Assembly: GCA_017418975.1 (NCBI GenBank) | Contig: JAFOMG010000011.1 | Span: 186,001-250,000 of the forward strand | DNA length: 64,000 nucleotides | From: Sphingomonas sp. | GTDB lineage: Bacteria; Pseudomonadota; Alphaproteobacteria; Sphingomonadales; Sphingomonadaceae | Direction of reading: 5' to 3' | Part shown: positions 46,563 through 57,620 of the stretch, piece by piece | Layout: every line of letters starts with the position of its first letter | Numbering within the stretch: the stretch's first letter is position 1 | Made by a program: the position numbers and the translations under genes | The notes under the pieces: model-generated | Told to the model about the DNA's origin: nothing | The model's database searches: none | Seen by the model: only the letters and a program-made list of their open reading frames with translations

Positions 46563-46671
46563 ACTGCGGGCAAAATCACCCTGGCCGGCGTTGACAGGCG
46601 CGGCTTGGTGAACGACAGCTTCAGCCGTCGGCGGGAGCAACGGGCGCAACCCTTCCGCCCGGAGAGTATGG

Positions 46672-47604
46672 ATGGAAGGCGAAGCCGCCGAAGACCCGAC
46701 CCTGTTTCCCGCCAGCGTGGGCGAGAAGCTGCGTGCCGCGCGCGAGGCGCAGGGCCTCGATCTTCCCGAGATCGCCGCGCGCACCCGCATTCCGCAGCGC
46801 CATCTCGAGGCGATCGAGAAGGGCAATTATGCCGGGCTTCCGTCGATCACCTATGCGCTGGGATTCGCCAAGGCCTATGCCCGCGCGGTCGGTGCCGACG
46901 AAGTGATGATCGCGCGCGAGCTGCGCACCGAGCTGCACCGCAATCCCGAGCGCGCGGCGCCCGTTCCCGCCTATGAGACGAGCGATCCGGCGCGCGTGCC
47001 GCCGCGCGGGATCGTCATCTTCGGGGTCGTCCTGGCGCTGCTGCTCGTGGTCGGCGGAGTGCTCTATTACGGCACCGGCCTGTTCCGCGGCAGTGCTCCG
47101 GCGCCCGAGACGCTGGCGACCGAGGAGCCGCAGGCGAACCTGGCCGACAATGCCAGCATCGCCAATGCAACCGCGCCGGTGGCGGCCAGCGGCGGCCAGG
47201 TCTCGCTGATCGCGCTCGACACCGTCTGGATTCGCGTCACCGACGCCAAGGGCGCCAAGCTCGTCGAGAAGGAGCTCGCGCCCGGCGAGCGTTACGATGT
47301 GCCGGCCGATGCCGATCATCCGCGCATCCGCACCGGCGGGCCCGAGAAGATCCAGGTGACGCTCAACGGCTCGAACGTCGATCCGCTCGGCCGCGCCGGC
47401 ACGACGGTGGATGTCGAGGTGAGCGCCGATGCGCTGCGCGCCCGCGGCCAGCCGGGCGCTTCGCCGACGCCGGCTGCCGCCGCGACGACCACCGCGACCC
47501 CGGCTGCGCGCCGCGAGCGTCCGGCCGCGCGCCTCTCGACGGCGACTCCGGTGCCGACGCCTGCCGAGCCGGCTGCGACGAGCACTGGCAACAGCGCGCC
47601 GTAA
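46672..47604 (+). CDS. RodZ-like helix-turn-helix membrane protein
   Basis: 310 residues. The N-terminal Xre-type HTH (VGEKLRAAREAQGLDLPEIAARTRIPQRHLEAIEKGNYAGLPSITYALGF) is followed by one membrane helix (GIVIFGVVLALLLVVGGVLYYG), a DUF4115 periplasmic domain (SLIALDTVWIRVTDAKGAKLVEKELAPGERYDV) and an Ala/Pro/Thr-rich tail. This is the architecture of RodZ, the MreB partner in cell shape. In sphingomonads the role may differ, so the symbol is left blank. Confidence 0.85.
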   Translation: MEGEAAEDPTLFPASVGEKLRAAREAQGLDLPEIAARTRIPQRHLEAIEKGNYAGLPSITYALGFAKAYARAVGADEVMIARELRTELHRNPERAAPVPAYETSDPARVPPRGIVIFGVVLALLLVVGGVLYYGTGLFRGSAPAPETLATEEPQANLADNASIANATAPVAASGGQVSLIALDTVWIRVTDAKGAKLVEKELAPGERYDVPADADHPRIRTGGPEKIQVTLNGSNVDPLGRAGTTVDVEVSADALRARGQPGASPTPAAAATTTATPAARRERPAARLSTATPVPTPAEPAATSTGNSAP

Positions 47605-47681
47605 GGACTGGCGAGGCGGGCGGCCTCCCGGCTATAGCGGACCAATTCTCCATGTCTGACCTGCACCGGGGGGTGTGATCG

Positions 47682-48647
47682 ATGCGTTTTCTTCTTGCCG
47701 CCACCGCAATGGCCGTCGTCTTCGGCGCCGGCACCGCCCAGGCCCAGGATTCGGCGCTGTCCGGCCGCGTCGACCGGCTGGAGCGCGAGATGCGCGCCGT
47801 GCAGCGCAAGGTGTTCCCGGGCGGCGCCGGCCAGACGGTGGAACCGCAGATCACGCCCGAGACCAGCACGAGCGTGCCCGGCACGCCGTCGGGCACGCCG
47901 CTGATCGACCTGACCCAGCGCGTCACCGCGATCGAGGAGCAGCTGCGCACGCTCACCGGCCAGGTCGAGCAGGGCCAGTACCGCCTGCGCCAGCTCGAGG
48001 ACGCCTTCGCCGCCTACAAGCGCGGCAATGATGCGCGCATCAAGGGGATCGAGGACCGCGCGACCGCCAATGCGGCGCTGGGCGGCGAGGACACGACGGT
48101 GCCGGCCGATACCGCCGGTGCCACGATCCGCCCGCCGGCGGGGGGCACGCGCCCGACCACGCCGCCTCCGGCCGCGGGCACCACGCCGGCCGCGCCCAAG
48201 CCCGGCGGCACGCGCGCCCAGCAGGTCGCGGCGATCGAGAAGCCCAATACGGGCGATCCCGCCGAGGACGGCTATGCCTATGGCTTCCGCCTGTGGCAGG
48301 CCAAGCTCTATCCCGAGGCCCGCCGCGAACTCGAAGCGGTGGCGACCAAATATCCGACGCATCGCCGCGCCAGCTATGCGCAGAACCTGCTCGGCCGCGC
48401 CTATCTCGACAGCGGCGCGCCCAGCCTGGCGGCGGTGGCCTTTTACGAGAATTACAAGAAGAATCCCAAGGGCGAGCGCGCGCCCGACAGCCTCTATTAT
48501 CTGGCCCAGGCGCTCATCAAGCTGAAGAAGCCGGCCGCCGAGGTCTGCAAGGTCTATACCGAGCTCGACCAGCTTTACGGCGACAAGCTCTCGATCGAGA
48601 TGAAGACCGGCGTGGCGGAGGGCCGTGCAAGCCAGAAGTGCAAGTGA
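47682..48647 (+). CDS. cpoB: Tol-Pal system protein YbgF/CpoB
   Basis: 321 residues. Signal peptide MRFLLAATAMAVVFGAGTAQAQ, then a coiled-coil trimerisation region (SALSGRVDRLEREMRAVQRKVF and VTAIEEQLRTLTGQVEQGQYRLRQLEDAF), a Pro/Thr-rich linker, and a C-terminal tetratricopeptide domain (DGYAYGFRLWQAKLYPEARRELEAVATKYPTHRRASYAQNLLGRAYLD). Periplasmic; coordinates Tol-Pal with peptidoglycan synthesis at division. tol and pal genes are not in the window. Its end overlaps tilS by 23 bases. Confidence 0.9.
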   Translation: MRFLLAATAMAVVFGAGTAQAQDSALSGRVDRLEREMRAVQRKVFPGGAGQTVEPQITPETSTSVPGTPSGTPLIDLTQRVTAIEEQLRTLTGQVEQGQYRLRQLEDAFAAYKRGNDARIKGIEDRATANAALGGEDTTVPADTAGATIRPPAGGTRPTTPPPAAGTTPAAPKPGGTRAQQVAAIEKPNTGDPAEDGYAYGFRLWQAKLYPEARRELEAVATKYPTHRRASYAQNLLGRAYLDSGAPSLAAVAFYENYKKNPKGERAPDSLYYLAQALIKLKKPAAEVCKVYTELDQLYGDKLSIEMKTGVAEGRASQKCK

Positions 48648-49626
48648 CCGGCCGACGCCCGACCGGGAGAAGGTCGAGCGTTTCCGCCGCGATTGCGAGG
48701 CGCTGACCGGCGGCGCTCCGGATGCGGGGCGCGCGCTGGCCCTGGCCGTCTCGGGCGGCCCGGACAGCCTGGGACTGCTCCTTCTCGCCCATGCGGCCTT
48801 TCCCGGCGCGGTGATCGCGGCGACTGTCGATCACGGCCTGCGCCCCGAAGCGGCGGAGGAAGCCGGGTTCGTCCGGCAGCTGTGCAATCGGCTCGGCCTG
48901 CCGCACGAGACGCTCGGCGGAACCGTGCCGGCCGCCGGCAACCTGCAGCAGGGCGCGCGGGCGCTGCGCTACAAGCTGCTCGCCGATTGGGCGGCGGGCC
49001 GGGCCGCGTGGCTCGCGACCGCGCACCAGCAGGACGATGTCGCCGAGACCTTCCTGATGCGGGCCCGGCGCGGCGCCGGGGTGGGCGGGCTTGCCGCGAT
49101 GGCGGCGGCCCGGCCGCTTGGCCGGGTCATGCTGATCCGGCCGCTGCTCCACTGGACCCGGGCGGAACTTGAGTCAGTGGTCGCGGACGCGGGAATCGCG
49201 CCGGTGCGCGACCCCTCCAACGCCGATCCGCGCTTCGACCGCGCCCGCATCCGCGCCCTGCTGGCGCAAATGGGGGAGCTGCCCGCCGATCGCCTTGCCG
49301 CCGCGGCGCGCAATCTGCGCGATGCCGAGGACGCGCTGGCCTGGCTCGCCGATCGCGAATGGCAGGCGCGGGCGGTGGTCGACGGCGGCGCGGTCGCGCT
49401 CGACCCCGCCGGTCTGCCCCGGGAGATCCGCCGCCGTCTCGCCGAGCGCGCGGTGGCGACCGTCCGCGCCGCGCACGGCCTGGGCCCCGAGTGGCGGGAG
49501 ACCGGGCTCGAGCCCCTGCTCGCCGCGCTGGATGCGGGAGGCACCGGTACGATTGCGGAAGTGATCGCCCGGGCCGGGGCTGCTATCTGGCATTTCGCGC
49601 TGGCGCCACCGCGTCGATCACACTGA
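48625..49626 (+). CDS. tilS: tRNA(Ile)-lysidine synthase TilS
   Basis: 333 residues. PP-loop ATPase motif [17 protein letters not shown] near residue 42, then [37 protein letters not shown] and [12 protein letters not shown]. It converts cytidine 34 of the minor tRNA-Ile to lysidine. The GTG start lies inside the cpoB end (23-base overlap); a later start would remove little before the PP-loop, so the exact start is not certain. Confidence 0.93.
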   Translation: MQARSASDRPTPDREKVERFRRDCEALTGGAPDAGRALALAVSGGPDSLGLLLLAHAAFPGAVIAATVDHGLRPEAAEEAGFVRQLCNRLGLPHETLGGTVPAAGNLQQGARALRYKLLADWAAGRAAWLATAHQQDDVAETFLMRARRGAGVGGLAAMAAARPLGRVMLIRPLLHWTRAELESVVADAGIAPVRDPSNADPRFDRARIRALLAQMGELPADRLAAAARNLRDAEDALAWLADREWQARAVVDGGAVALDPAGLPREIRRRLAERAVATVRAAHGLGPEWRETGLEPLLAALDAGGTGTIAEVIARAGAAIWHFALAPPRRSH

Positions 49627-49694
49627 TCGACGCTGTTCCATTGCCATTAACTTGGCCGTGCCTATCTTGGGCAGCGGAAAGGTACCGAATCCGC

Positions 49695-51656
<1,962 letters not shown>

Positions 51657-51680
51657 GGCGGGGCTCCAGTTCCAAAGGAA

Positions 51681-51715
51681 AGGGCCTTCCCGGTCGTCCG
51701 GGGAGGCCCTTTTTC
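51681..51715 (+). terminator. Rho-independent terminator of ftsH
   Basis: AGGGCCTTCCCGG pairs with CCGGGGAGGCCCT (13 pairs, one G-T) around TCGT, followed by TTTTTC. It is 25 bases past the ftsH stop. Confidence 0.92.
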
Positions 51716-51961
51716 TTCGCCGCCATCTTCCTGGATCGTAATCCCGCCCGGGATTCCGGCCCGGCGATTTCGCAACCCGCCTGGTGGACCCGGGCACGAG
51801 GCCGGAGTGACCGGAGAAGGGTTGCTACGCGCTCGTCCGGCCTGAACGTCGGTACGGCCTGGGAGCAAAAGCTGGAAGGCTTTGATTTCTTTCGTCCTCC
51901 CCGCCTGCACGGGATGACGGCGTCCGTTGACTGAGGCGGGACCCCAGGCCGCCCGCTCCGC
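51716..51961. other. Intergenic region, no gene
   Basis: About 250 bases between the ftsH terminator and the convergent DUF3667 gene. It contains GC-rich REP-like fragments, such as CCCCGCCTGCACGGGATGACGG near 51900 (a diverged copy of the GTCATCCC palindrome) and a GTCCACC-rich part near 51785. No coding potential or RNA gene is supported. Confidence 0.45.
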
Positions 51962-53038
51962 TTATCCGAACAGCCCCAGCGCCACCAGGATCAGCACGAA
52001 GATCGTCAGGATCCAGGTGATGAAGAAGGTCAGCACCCAGGCGCGCATGATCGCGGAGAACCAGTTCAGCTGATAGGCCTGTTGCAACTGCCGGGTCACA
52101 TGGACGAACGGTATCGCCAGCGCCGCCACGGCCAGCCAGCCGCCGCCCAGCCCGATCGCGGCGACGATCGCCACCACGATATAGAAGAGCGACATGAAGG
52201 TGATCGAATAGGTGACGAACACCGCATGGTCGTAGAGCTTGTACTGGCGCTTCCAGAAGAACAGCGCCCATAGGAACGGTACCGAGAGCGGGATCAGCAG
52301 CCAGGAGAATTTGTAGCTGGCCGACTGGAGCTTATACATCATCAGCGCCGGGTTCTTCTGCCACTTCTCGATGCCGTGATCGAGTGCGTGCCAGCCGGTA
52401 TGGGCCTCCGCCATGGCCATGTCGACATTGCCGCCGCCTAGCGACCTGGCTGCCTTGTCGAGCCCGGCCAGGCTTTGCTGCGCATCGGCGATGCGCTCGC
52501 GATACTCGGCCTTATCCTCCTCGTCGGTGGCCGCGGCGAGCTTTCGTTGCGCCTTGTCGAGCTTCGCCTGCGCATCCTTGCGCGCATAGTCGATCGCGAC
52601 GAAGGGCTTCATGTTGCCGGCATTGAGCTCGGTCGGCGCCGAGATTCCCACCCAGGAGAAGACCGCGAACATCGCGAAGACCGAGAAGAGGAAGATCGCC
52701 ATGGGCGAGACGAAGCGGGCGCGCTCGCCGGCGATGTAGCGCCGCGTCAGCTCGCCCGGCCGCCAGGCGAGCATCGGCAGGGTGCGCCACAGCTTGCCTT
52801 CGAAATGGAAGACGCCGTGCAGGATGTCGTGCCCGATCGCCGAAAGCGAGCGATGGATATGCCCCGCCTGGCCGCAGCCGTGGCAATGCGATCCGATCAG
52901 CGCCGTTCCGCAATTGAGGCACAGCCCATGCGCCGCATCATGACCTGCGCCATGCCCTTCGCCCGCCTGCGGCTCCACCGCACGGCCGAGCAATGCCCCC
53001 GTCGCCAGTTCCCCGGCTGCTTCGATTCCCCCCGACAT
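51962..53038 (-). CDS. DUF3667-type membrane protein
   Basis: About 358 residues. Near residue 40 a zinc-ribbon-like motif ([22 protein letters not shown]) precedes a DUF3667 domain: [49 protein letters not shown]. It is followed by a soluble charged helix ([25 protein letters not shown] coiled coil) and about three more membrane helices. Function unknown. The ATG at 53038 is chosen; a GTG ten codons upstream is possible. Confidence 0.82.
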   Translation of the reverse strand: MSGGIEAAGELATGALLGRAVEPQAGEGHGAGHDAAHGLCLNCGTALIGSHCHGCGQAGHIHRSLSAIGHDILHGVFHFEGKLWRTLPMLAWRPGELTRRYIAGERARFVSPMAIFLFSVFAMFAVFSWVGISAPTELNAGNMKPFVAIDYARKDAQAKLDKAQRKLAAATDEEDKAEYRERIADAQQSLAGLDKAARSLGGGNVDMAMAEAHTGWHALDHGIEKWQKNPALMMYKLQSASYKFSWLLIPLSVPFLWALFFWKRQYKLYDHAVFVTYSITFMSLFYIVVAIVAAIGLGGGWLAVAALAIPFVHVTRQLQQAYQLNWFSAIMRAWVLTFFITWILTIFVLILVALGLFG

Positions 53039-53088
53039 GGCGCCCGACCTATCAGCTTGATCTTGCACGTGCTAGGCGCAAGCGCAGC

Positions 53089-54342
53089 ATGACCGACACC
53101 GCAGCCCAGATCGCCCAGATGGCCCAACGCGCCCGCCGCGCCGCAGTGCAGCTCGCCGCCATGCCGACCCCGGCCAAGGCCGCCGCGCTGCGCGCCGCCG
53201 CCGCCGCGATCCGCGCCGACATGCAGGCGATCCAGGCCGCGAATGCCGAGGACATGGCCGCCGCCGAAGCCAATGGCCTGTCGGGCGCGCTGCTCGATCG
53301 CCTGAAGCTCGATGCCGGGCGGATCGAAGCCATGGCCGCCGGCGTCGAGGCCGTGGCCGGGCTCGCCGATCCGGTCGGCGACGTGATCGACCGGGTCGAG
53401 CGGCCCAACGGCCTGGTGCTCACGCGCGTCCGCGTGCCGATCGGCGTGATCGGCATCATCTATGAGAGCCGGCCCAACGTCACCGCCGATGCCGGCGCGC
53501 TCTGCGCCATGGCGGGCAATGCCGCGATCCTGCGTGGCGGCTCGGAGGCGATCCGCTCGAACCGCGCCGTCCATGCCGCGCTCGCCCGCGGCCTGGCGGA
53601 GGGGGGCATGCCCGAGGATGCGGTGCAGCTCGTTCCCGTCACCGATCGCGCCGCGGTCGGCGCGATGCTCACCGCCGAGGGAGCGATCGACATGATCGTG
53701 CCGCGCGGCGGCAAGAGCCTAGTCGCCCGGGTCCAGGCGGAGGCGCGCGTCCCCGTGCTGGCTCATCTCGACGGGCTCAACCACACCTATATCGACGGTG
53801 CCGCCGATCCCGCGATGGCGCGCGATCTCGCGCGCAACGCCAAGATGCGCCGCACCGGCATCTGCGGCGCGACCGAGACGCTGCTGATCGACCGCGGCTT
53901 CGCCGATCCGCGGCCGGTGCTGGCCGCGCTGGCCGATGCCGGCTGCGAGCTGCGCGGCGATGCCGAGATCCGGGCGCTCGAGCCGCGCGCGGTTGCCGCA
54001 GATGCCGAGGATTGGGACACCGAATATCTCGATTCGATCCTGTCGGTGAAGCTGGTCGACGGCGTGGACGCGGCGATGGCGCACATCGCCGCGCACGGCT
54101 CGCACCACACCGATGCGATCGTCACCGCCGACGCGGCCATTGCCGAGCGCTTCCTGGCGCAGGTCGACAGCGCGATCGTGATGTGGAACGCCTCCACCCA
54201 GTTCGCCGATGGCGGCGAGTTCGGGCTGGGCGCCGAGATCGGCATCTCCACCGGCCGTCTCCACGCCCGCGGACCGGTAGCGCTCGAAGGGCTGACGACC
54301 TATAAATGGGTGGTGCGCGGCACGGGCCAGGCGCGGCCTTGA
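53089..54342 (+). CDS. proA: Gamma-glutamyl phosphate reductase ProA
   Basis: 417 residues. Aldehyde dehydrogenase fold with [37 protein letters not shown], catalytic Cys259 in [16 protein letters not shown], and the C-terminal HHTDAIVT and [36 protein letters not shown] signatures. It reduces gamma-glutamyl phosphate in proline synthesis. proB is not in the window. Its stop is 5 bases before the presumed promoter of the toxin-antitoxin pair. Confidence 0.97.
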   Translation: MTDTAAQIAQMAQRARRAAVQLAAMPTPAKAAALRAAAAAIRADMQAIQAANAEDMAAAEANGLSGALLDRLKLDAGRIEAMAAGVEAVAGLADPVGDVIDRVERPNGLVLTRVRVPIGVIGIIYESRPNVTADAGALCAMAGNAAILRGGSEAIRSNRAVHAALARGLAEGGMPEDAVQLVPVTDRAAVGAMLTAEGAIDMIVPRGGKSLVARVQAEARVPVLAHLDGLNHTYIDGAADPAMARDLARNAKMRRTGICGATETLLIDRGFADPRPVLAALADAGCELRGDAEIRALEPRAVAADAEDWDTEYLDSILSVKLVDGVDAAMAHIAAHGSHHTDAIVTADAAIAERFLAQVDSAIVMWNASTQFADGGEFGLGAEIGISTGRLHARGPVALEGLTTYKWVVRGTGQARP

Positions 54343-54367
54343 ACTTTTGAATACGAATGTATACAAT
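54339..54367 (+). promoter_or_regulatory. Promoter/operator of the toxin-antitoxin pair
   Basis: TTGAAC (54339-54344) and TACAAT (54362-54367) are separated by exactly 17 bases and overlap the end of proA. The predicted transcription start (about 54374) coincides with the antitoxin ATG, so a leaderless transcript is expected. A perfect palindrome TGTATACA (54358-54365) overlaps the -10 box and is a likely operator for the ribbon-helix-helix antitoxin. Sites seen; function inferred. Confidence 0.65.
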
Positions 54368-54373
54368 AGTGAC

Positions 54374-54637
54374 ATGAGCAAATCCGCCGTCGTTACCGCG
54401 CGTCTCGATCACGAGACGCTGGACCTTGTCGACAAGGTTGCGGCCGCGCAGGGTCGAACCCGTGCCGATTTCGCTGCCGAGGCGATCCGGCGCGTTGCGG
54501 AGAGCGAAGCCGACTTCATGGCCTTTGTGCAGGTGGGGATCGATGCCGCCGAGCGCGATGAAGTCGTGCCGCATGCCGAAGTCATGGCGGAACTCGAGCA
54601 GATGATCGAAAAGCACCGGGCTCGATGCCGGCCCTGA
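54374..54637 (+). CDS. Ribbon-helix-helix antitoxin (ParD/CopG-like)
   Basis: 87 residues. The N-terminal strand and helices (AVVTARLDHETLDLVDKVAAAQGRTRADFAAEAIRRVAESEADF) form a ribbon-helix-helix DNA-binding domain, followed by an acidic C-terminal tail expected to wrap the toxin. It overlaps the toxin gene by 13 bases, the usual type II layout. The ATG at 54374 fits the promoter; an upstream ATG at 54347 would lie inside it. Confidence 0.85.
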   Translation: MSKSAVVTARLDHETLDLVDKVAAAQGRTRADFAAEAIRRVAESEADFMAFVQVGIDAAERDEVVPHAEVMAELEQMIEKHRARCRP

Positions 54638-54912
54638 TCTGGACGGTACCTGCACGGGATGACATTCGCAGGATTGAAGCCTGGCTCGATGAGAATGCCA
54701 CGCCTGGTTCCGCCGTCGCGACGCTGACGGCGATCTATCGTCGCGCCGCATTTCTCGCGAATTTTCCCCGGTCGGGACGCCCGTTGAAGAATGGTCTGCG
54801 GGTTCTGCGCGTCCTCGATACGCCGCACGTGATCCTGTACCGCGCGACGGAAGCGGCAGTGCAGGTTCTGCGCGTGCATCATGAGCGCGAAGACTGGCTG
54901 GTCGAGCCATGA
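54625..54912 (+). CDS. RelE/ParE-family toxin
   Basis: 95 residues. ParE/RelE fold: WTVPARDDIRRIEAWLDENATPGSAVATLTAIYRRAAFLANFPRSGRPLKNGLRVLRVLDTPHVILYRATEAAVQVLRVHHERED. The ending HHEREDW is typical of ParE-type toxins that block gyrase, but mRNA-cleaving RelE members share the fold, so target is open. Its stop overlaps the nadD ATG (ATGA), coupling a toxin to an essential gene. Confidence 0.85.
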   Translation: MPALIWTVPARDDIRRIEAWLDENATPGSAVATLTAIYRRAAFLANFPRSGRPLKNGLRVLRVLDTPHVILYRATEAAVQVLRVHHEREDWLVEP

Positions 54913-55538
54913 AGCGCATCGGCCTGCTCGGCGGCTCCTTCAACCCGGCGCATCTCGGCCATCGCAAGCTCTCGCTCCACGCGATCCGGGCGCTGGGGCT
55001 GGACGAGGTGTGGTGGCTCGTCTCGCCGGGCAATCCGCTGAAGGACAAGGCCGGCATGGCGCCGTTCAAGGCGCGCATGGCCTCGGCCCGGCGCATGGCG
55101 CGGCATGCGCCGATCCGCGTGTCGGACATCGAGAAGCGGATCAAGACGCGCTATACCGCCGACACCGTCCGCAAGCTGCCCCGGCTGTTCCCGCAGCATC
55201 GCTTCATCTGGCTGATGGGCGCGGACAATCTCGCCCAGTTCCACAAATGGGAGCGCTGGCGCGACATTGCCGAGCAGGTTCCGATTGCGGTGATCGCGCG
55301 TCCGGGGTATGATCGCGATGCCCATGCAAGTCCTGCAATGGGTTGGCTGCGGCGCGCTGTGTGGCCCGCAGGCCAGGCGAAGAACTGGACGCGTTGGAGA
55401 TTGCCGGCCCTCGTGCTGTTGCGCTTCCGCCCCGATCCGACTTCGGCGACGAGCCTTCGGGCCGCCGATCCCGCCTGGCACCGGCGTTTTTCCGCGTCGT
55501 CTCCACAACAAGCGCGCACAGACAAGTTGCAACCCTAG
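54909..55538 (+). CDS. nadD: Nicotinate-nucleotide adenylyltransferase NadD
   Basis: 209 residues. Nucleotidyltransferase signature: IGLLGGSFNPAHLGHRKLSLHAI (HxGH-type), then FIWLMGADNLAQFHKWERW and the C-terminal SATSLR motif (ISxTxxR family). It makes nicotinic acid adenine dinucleotide for NAD. The last 20 residues (HRRFSASSPQQARTDKLQP) are an unstructured tail. Translationally coupled to the toxin through ATGA; followed by rsfS 8 bases later. Confidence 0.95.
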   Translation: MKRIGLLGGSFNPAHLGHRKLSLHAIRALGLDEVWWLVSPGNPLKDKAGMAPFKARMASARRMARHAPIRVSDIEKRIKTRYTADTVRKLPRLFPQHRFIWLMGADNLAQFHKWERWRDIAEQVPIAVIARPGYDRDAHASPAMGWLRRAVWPAGQAKNWTRWRLPALVLLRFRPDPTSATSLRAADPAWHRRFSASSPQQARTDKLQP

Positions 55539-55546
55539 GAGGCCCC

Positions 55547-55927
55547 TTGGCCACATCGCCCAATGTTCTGCGTTCGCCCGATGCCGCTGGTGGCACCGAG
55601 GCGCTGCATCAGCTCGTGATGGCGTCGCTCGACGACGATCAGGCGGTCGAGACAGTCTCGATCCCGCTCGCCGGCAAGAGCAGCATCGCCGATTATATGG
55701 TCGTGGCATCCGGCCGTTCGACGCGTCAGGTCGCGTCGATGGCGGTGAAGCTCGCCGACAAGATCAAGGCCGAGTTCGGCCGCACCCCGCGCGTGGAGGG
55801 CCTGCCCACCGCCGATTGGGTGCTGATCGACGCGGGCGACGTGATCGTCCACCTGTTCCGCCCCGAGGTGCGCAGCTTCTACAATCTCGAGCGGATGTGG
55901 TCGTTCGGCGAAGCCGGCCAGGCGTGA
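55547..55927 (+). CDS. rsfS: Ribosome silencing factor RsfS
   Basis: 126 residues. RsfS/Iojap domain: LHQLVMASLDDDQAVETVSIPLAGKSSIADYMVVASGRSTRQVASMAVKLADKIK, then PRVEGLPTADWVLIDAGDVIVHLFRPEVRSFYNLERMW. It binds L14 and blocks subunit joining in stationary phase. The start is TTG at 55547, with a perfect AGGAGG 5 bases upstream; no ATG or GTG nearby is in frame without cutting the domain or running far into nadD. Confidence 0.93.
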   Translation: MATSPNVLRSPDAAGGTEALHQLVMASLDDDQAVETVSIPLAGKSSIADYMVVASGRSTRQVASMAVKLADKIKAEFGRTPRVEGLPTADWVLIDAGDVIVHLFRPEVRSFYNLERMWSFGEAGQA

Positions 55928-55954
55928 TCCGCTAGAAAGGGGGCGGCACGGGCG

Positions 55955-56377
55955 ATGCAGCTCCATATCGTCGCGCGCGGGAAGATCGGCCGCAGCCCGG
56001 AGGCGGAGCTGGTCGATCGCTATCTCCGGCGCATCCAGTGGCCGAGCAAGGTGACCGAGCTGCCCGATACGGGCGGCAAGGTTCCCGAGCTTTCGGGCAG
56101 CACCCGGATCGTGATGCTCGACGAGACCGGCGAGAACCTGCCCTCGCGGGTGCTCGCCGAGCGGCTGGGCGCCTGGCGCGACGACGGGGTGCGCGAGGCG
56201 CGCTTCCTGATCGGCGCGGCGGACGGGTTCGAGGATGCCGATCGCGCCCAGGCCGATCTGCTGCTCAGCTTCGGCCGTGCCACCTGGCCGCACATGCTGG
56301 CGCGTGCGATGCTCGCCGAGCAGCTGTGGCGCGCCACTTCCATCCTTGCCAACCACCCCTATCATCGCGAAGGCTGA
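55955..56377 (+). CDS. rlmH: 23S rRNA pseudouridine-1915 methyltransferase RlmH
   Basis: 140 residues. SPOUT-type methyltransferase: MQLHIVARGKIGRSPEAELVDRYLRRIQWPSK, RIVMLDETGENLPSRVLAE, ARFLIGAADGFEDADR (SAM-binding knot) and the C-terminal MLARAMLAEQLWRATSILANHPYHREG. It methylates pseudouridine 1915 of 23S rRNA. Part of the conserved nadD-rsfS-rlmH run. Confidence 0.95.
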   Translation: MQLHIVARGKIGRSPEAELVDRYLRRIQWPSKVTELPDTGGKVPELSGSTRIVMLDETGENLPSRVLAERLGAWRDDGVREARFLIGAADGFEDADRAQADLLLSFGRATWPHMLARAMLAEQLWRATSILANHPYHREG

Positions 56378-56381
56378 GCCG

Positions 56382-57554
56382 GTGCTCCGCCCGCTGATCC
56401 TCGGCGCCAGCCTGCTGGCGATCCTCGCCACCGGCAGCTTCGCCGCGGCGCAGGCGCCGAGCCTCGGCGAGCAGCAGGGCCGCCTGCGCGAGGCCACTGC
56501 CCAGAGCCGTGCGGCGCAGGCGCGCAGCGCGCAGCTCGAGCGCCAGGCGGCGTCGGAGCGCGACCAGGCCGCGCGGGCGCGGGCGCAGGAAGCCGCCGCC
56601 GCCGAGCGTATCAAGGCCGCCGAGGCCGACATCGCCGCCGCCCGGGCGCGCATCGGCATCGTCGACCGCCAGCTCGCCGCGCAGCGCACCCGCGTCGCCG
56701 AGCGCCAGGGCCCGATCCTCCGCCTGATCGCCGCGCTCCAGTCGATGGCCCGCCGCCCAGCGGTGCTCGGCCTGGTCCAGCCCGGATCGACCGGCGACAT
56801 GGTCCATGTCCGCGCCGTGCTCGGCACGGTGATGCCCGTGGTCGAGGCCCGCACGCGCGACGTGCGCGCGGAGCTCGGCCATATCCGCGCGCTGCGGGCC
56901 GATGCGCTCGCCGCGGTCGAGAGCTTCCGCGCGGCGCGCCGGCGGATCGAGGACGAGCGGGTCGCCCTGGTCCGGCTCGAGGCCGATCACCGCGCCCGTT
57001 CCGCCCGGCTTGCCTCGAGCGCGCTGGTCGAATCGGACCGCGCCATTGCGCTGGGCGAGCGCGCCCGCGAGATCGTCGACCAGATGGAGACGGCGGGCCA
57101 GGCCGCCGGGATCCAGGCCGATCTCGCCGCGCTTCCCGGCCCGCTGCCACGACCCGGCAGCGCCGTCGCGGCGCCGTCGCGCAGGGCCGGCCCCCCCTAT
57201 GTTCTGCCCGTCGCCGGCGCGGTCGTCACCGGCATGGGCGAGCTTTCCGCCACCGGGGTGCGCGCCCGCGGCGTAACGCTCGCCTGCGCGGCCGGCAGCG
57301 ATGCCGTGGCTCCCGCGGCCGGGCGCATCCTCTTCGCCGGCCCGTTCCGCGACTATGGCGGCGTGGTGATCATCGACCATGGCAATGGCTGGACCAGCTC
57401 GGTCACCGGGCTGGGCGGCACCAGCGTCCGCGTCGGCGAGCATGTGATGCAGGGCGCGCGCATCGGCCGGGCCCCTGGCGGCGACGCGCCGCGCGTCACG
57501 GTGGAGCTGCGCCGGCGCGGCGAGCCCATGGACCTTGCGCGCCTGCTCGGCTGA
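56382..57554 (+). CDS. EnvC-like murein hydrolase activator (degenerate LytM)
   Basis: 390 residues from a GTG start 4 bases after rlmH. Signal peptide (VLRPLILGASLLAILATGSFAAAQA), long coiled coil (about residues 30-250, rich in Ala, Arg and Glu), then a C-terminal LytM/M23 domain (GRILFAGPFRDYGGVVIIDHGNGWTSSVTG, then VTVELRRRGEPMDLARLL). Catalytic metal ligands of active M23 enzymes are missing (RGVTLACAAG in place of HxGxD; TSSVTG in place of YxH), as in EnvC, which activates amidases at division rather than cutting itself. Confidence 0.9.
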   Translation: MLRPLILGASLLAILATGSFAAAQAPSLGEQQGRLREATAQSRAAQARSAQLERQAASERDQAARARAQEAAAAERIKAAEADIAAARARIGIVDRQLAAQRTRVAERQGPILRLIAALQSMARRPAVLGLVQPGSTGDMVHVRAVLGTVMPVVEARTRDVRAELGHIRALRADALAAVESFRAARRRIEDERVALVRLEADHRARSARLASSALVESDRAIALGERAREIVDQMETAGQAAGIQADLAALPGPLPRPGSAVAAPSRRAGPPYVLPVAGAVVTGMGELSATGVRARGVTLACAAGSDAVAPAAGRILFAGPFRDYGGVVIIDHGNGWTSSVTGLGGTSVRVGEHVMQGARIGRAPGGDAPRVTVELRRRGEPMDLARLLG

Positions 57555-57620
57555 TTGTGCCGTGCATTTGCCGCGATCCCGTCCTAGATTGATCCTCGAA
57601 CGCGTTTCCGGAAAGTAACT

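Noticed and set aside
46591..46619. TTGACA at 46591 as a promoter for the RodZ-like gene
   Set aside because: No acceptable -10 sequence lies at the right distance.
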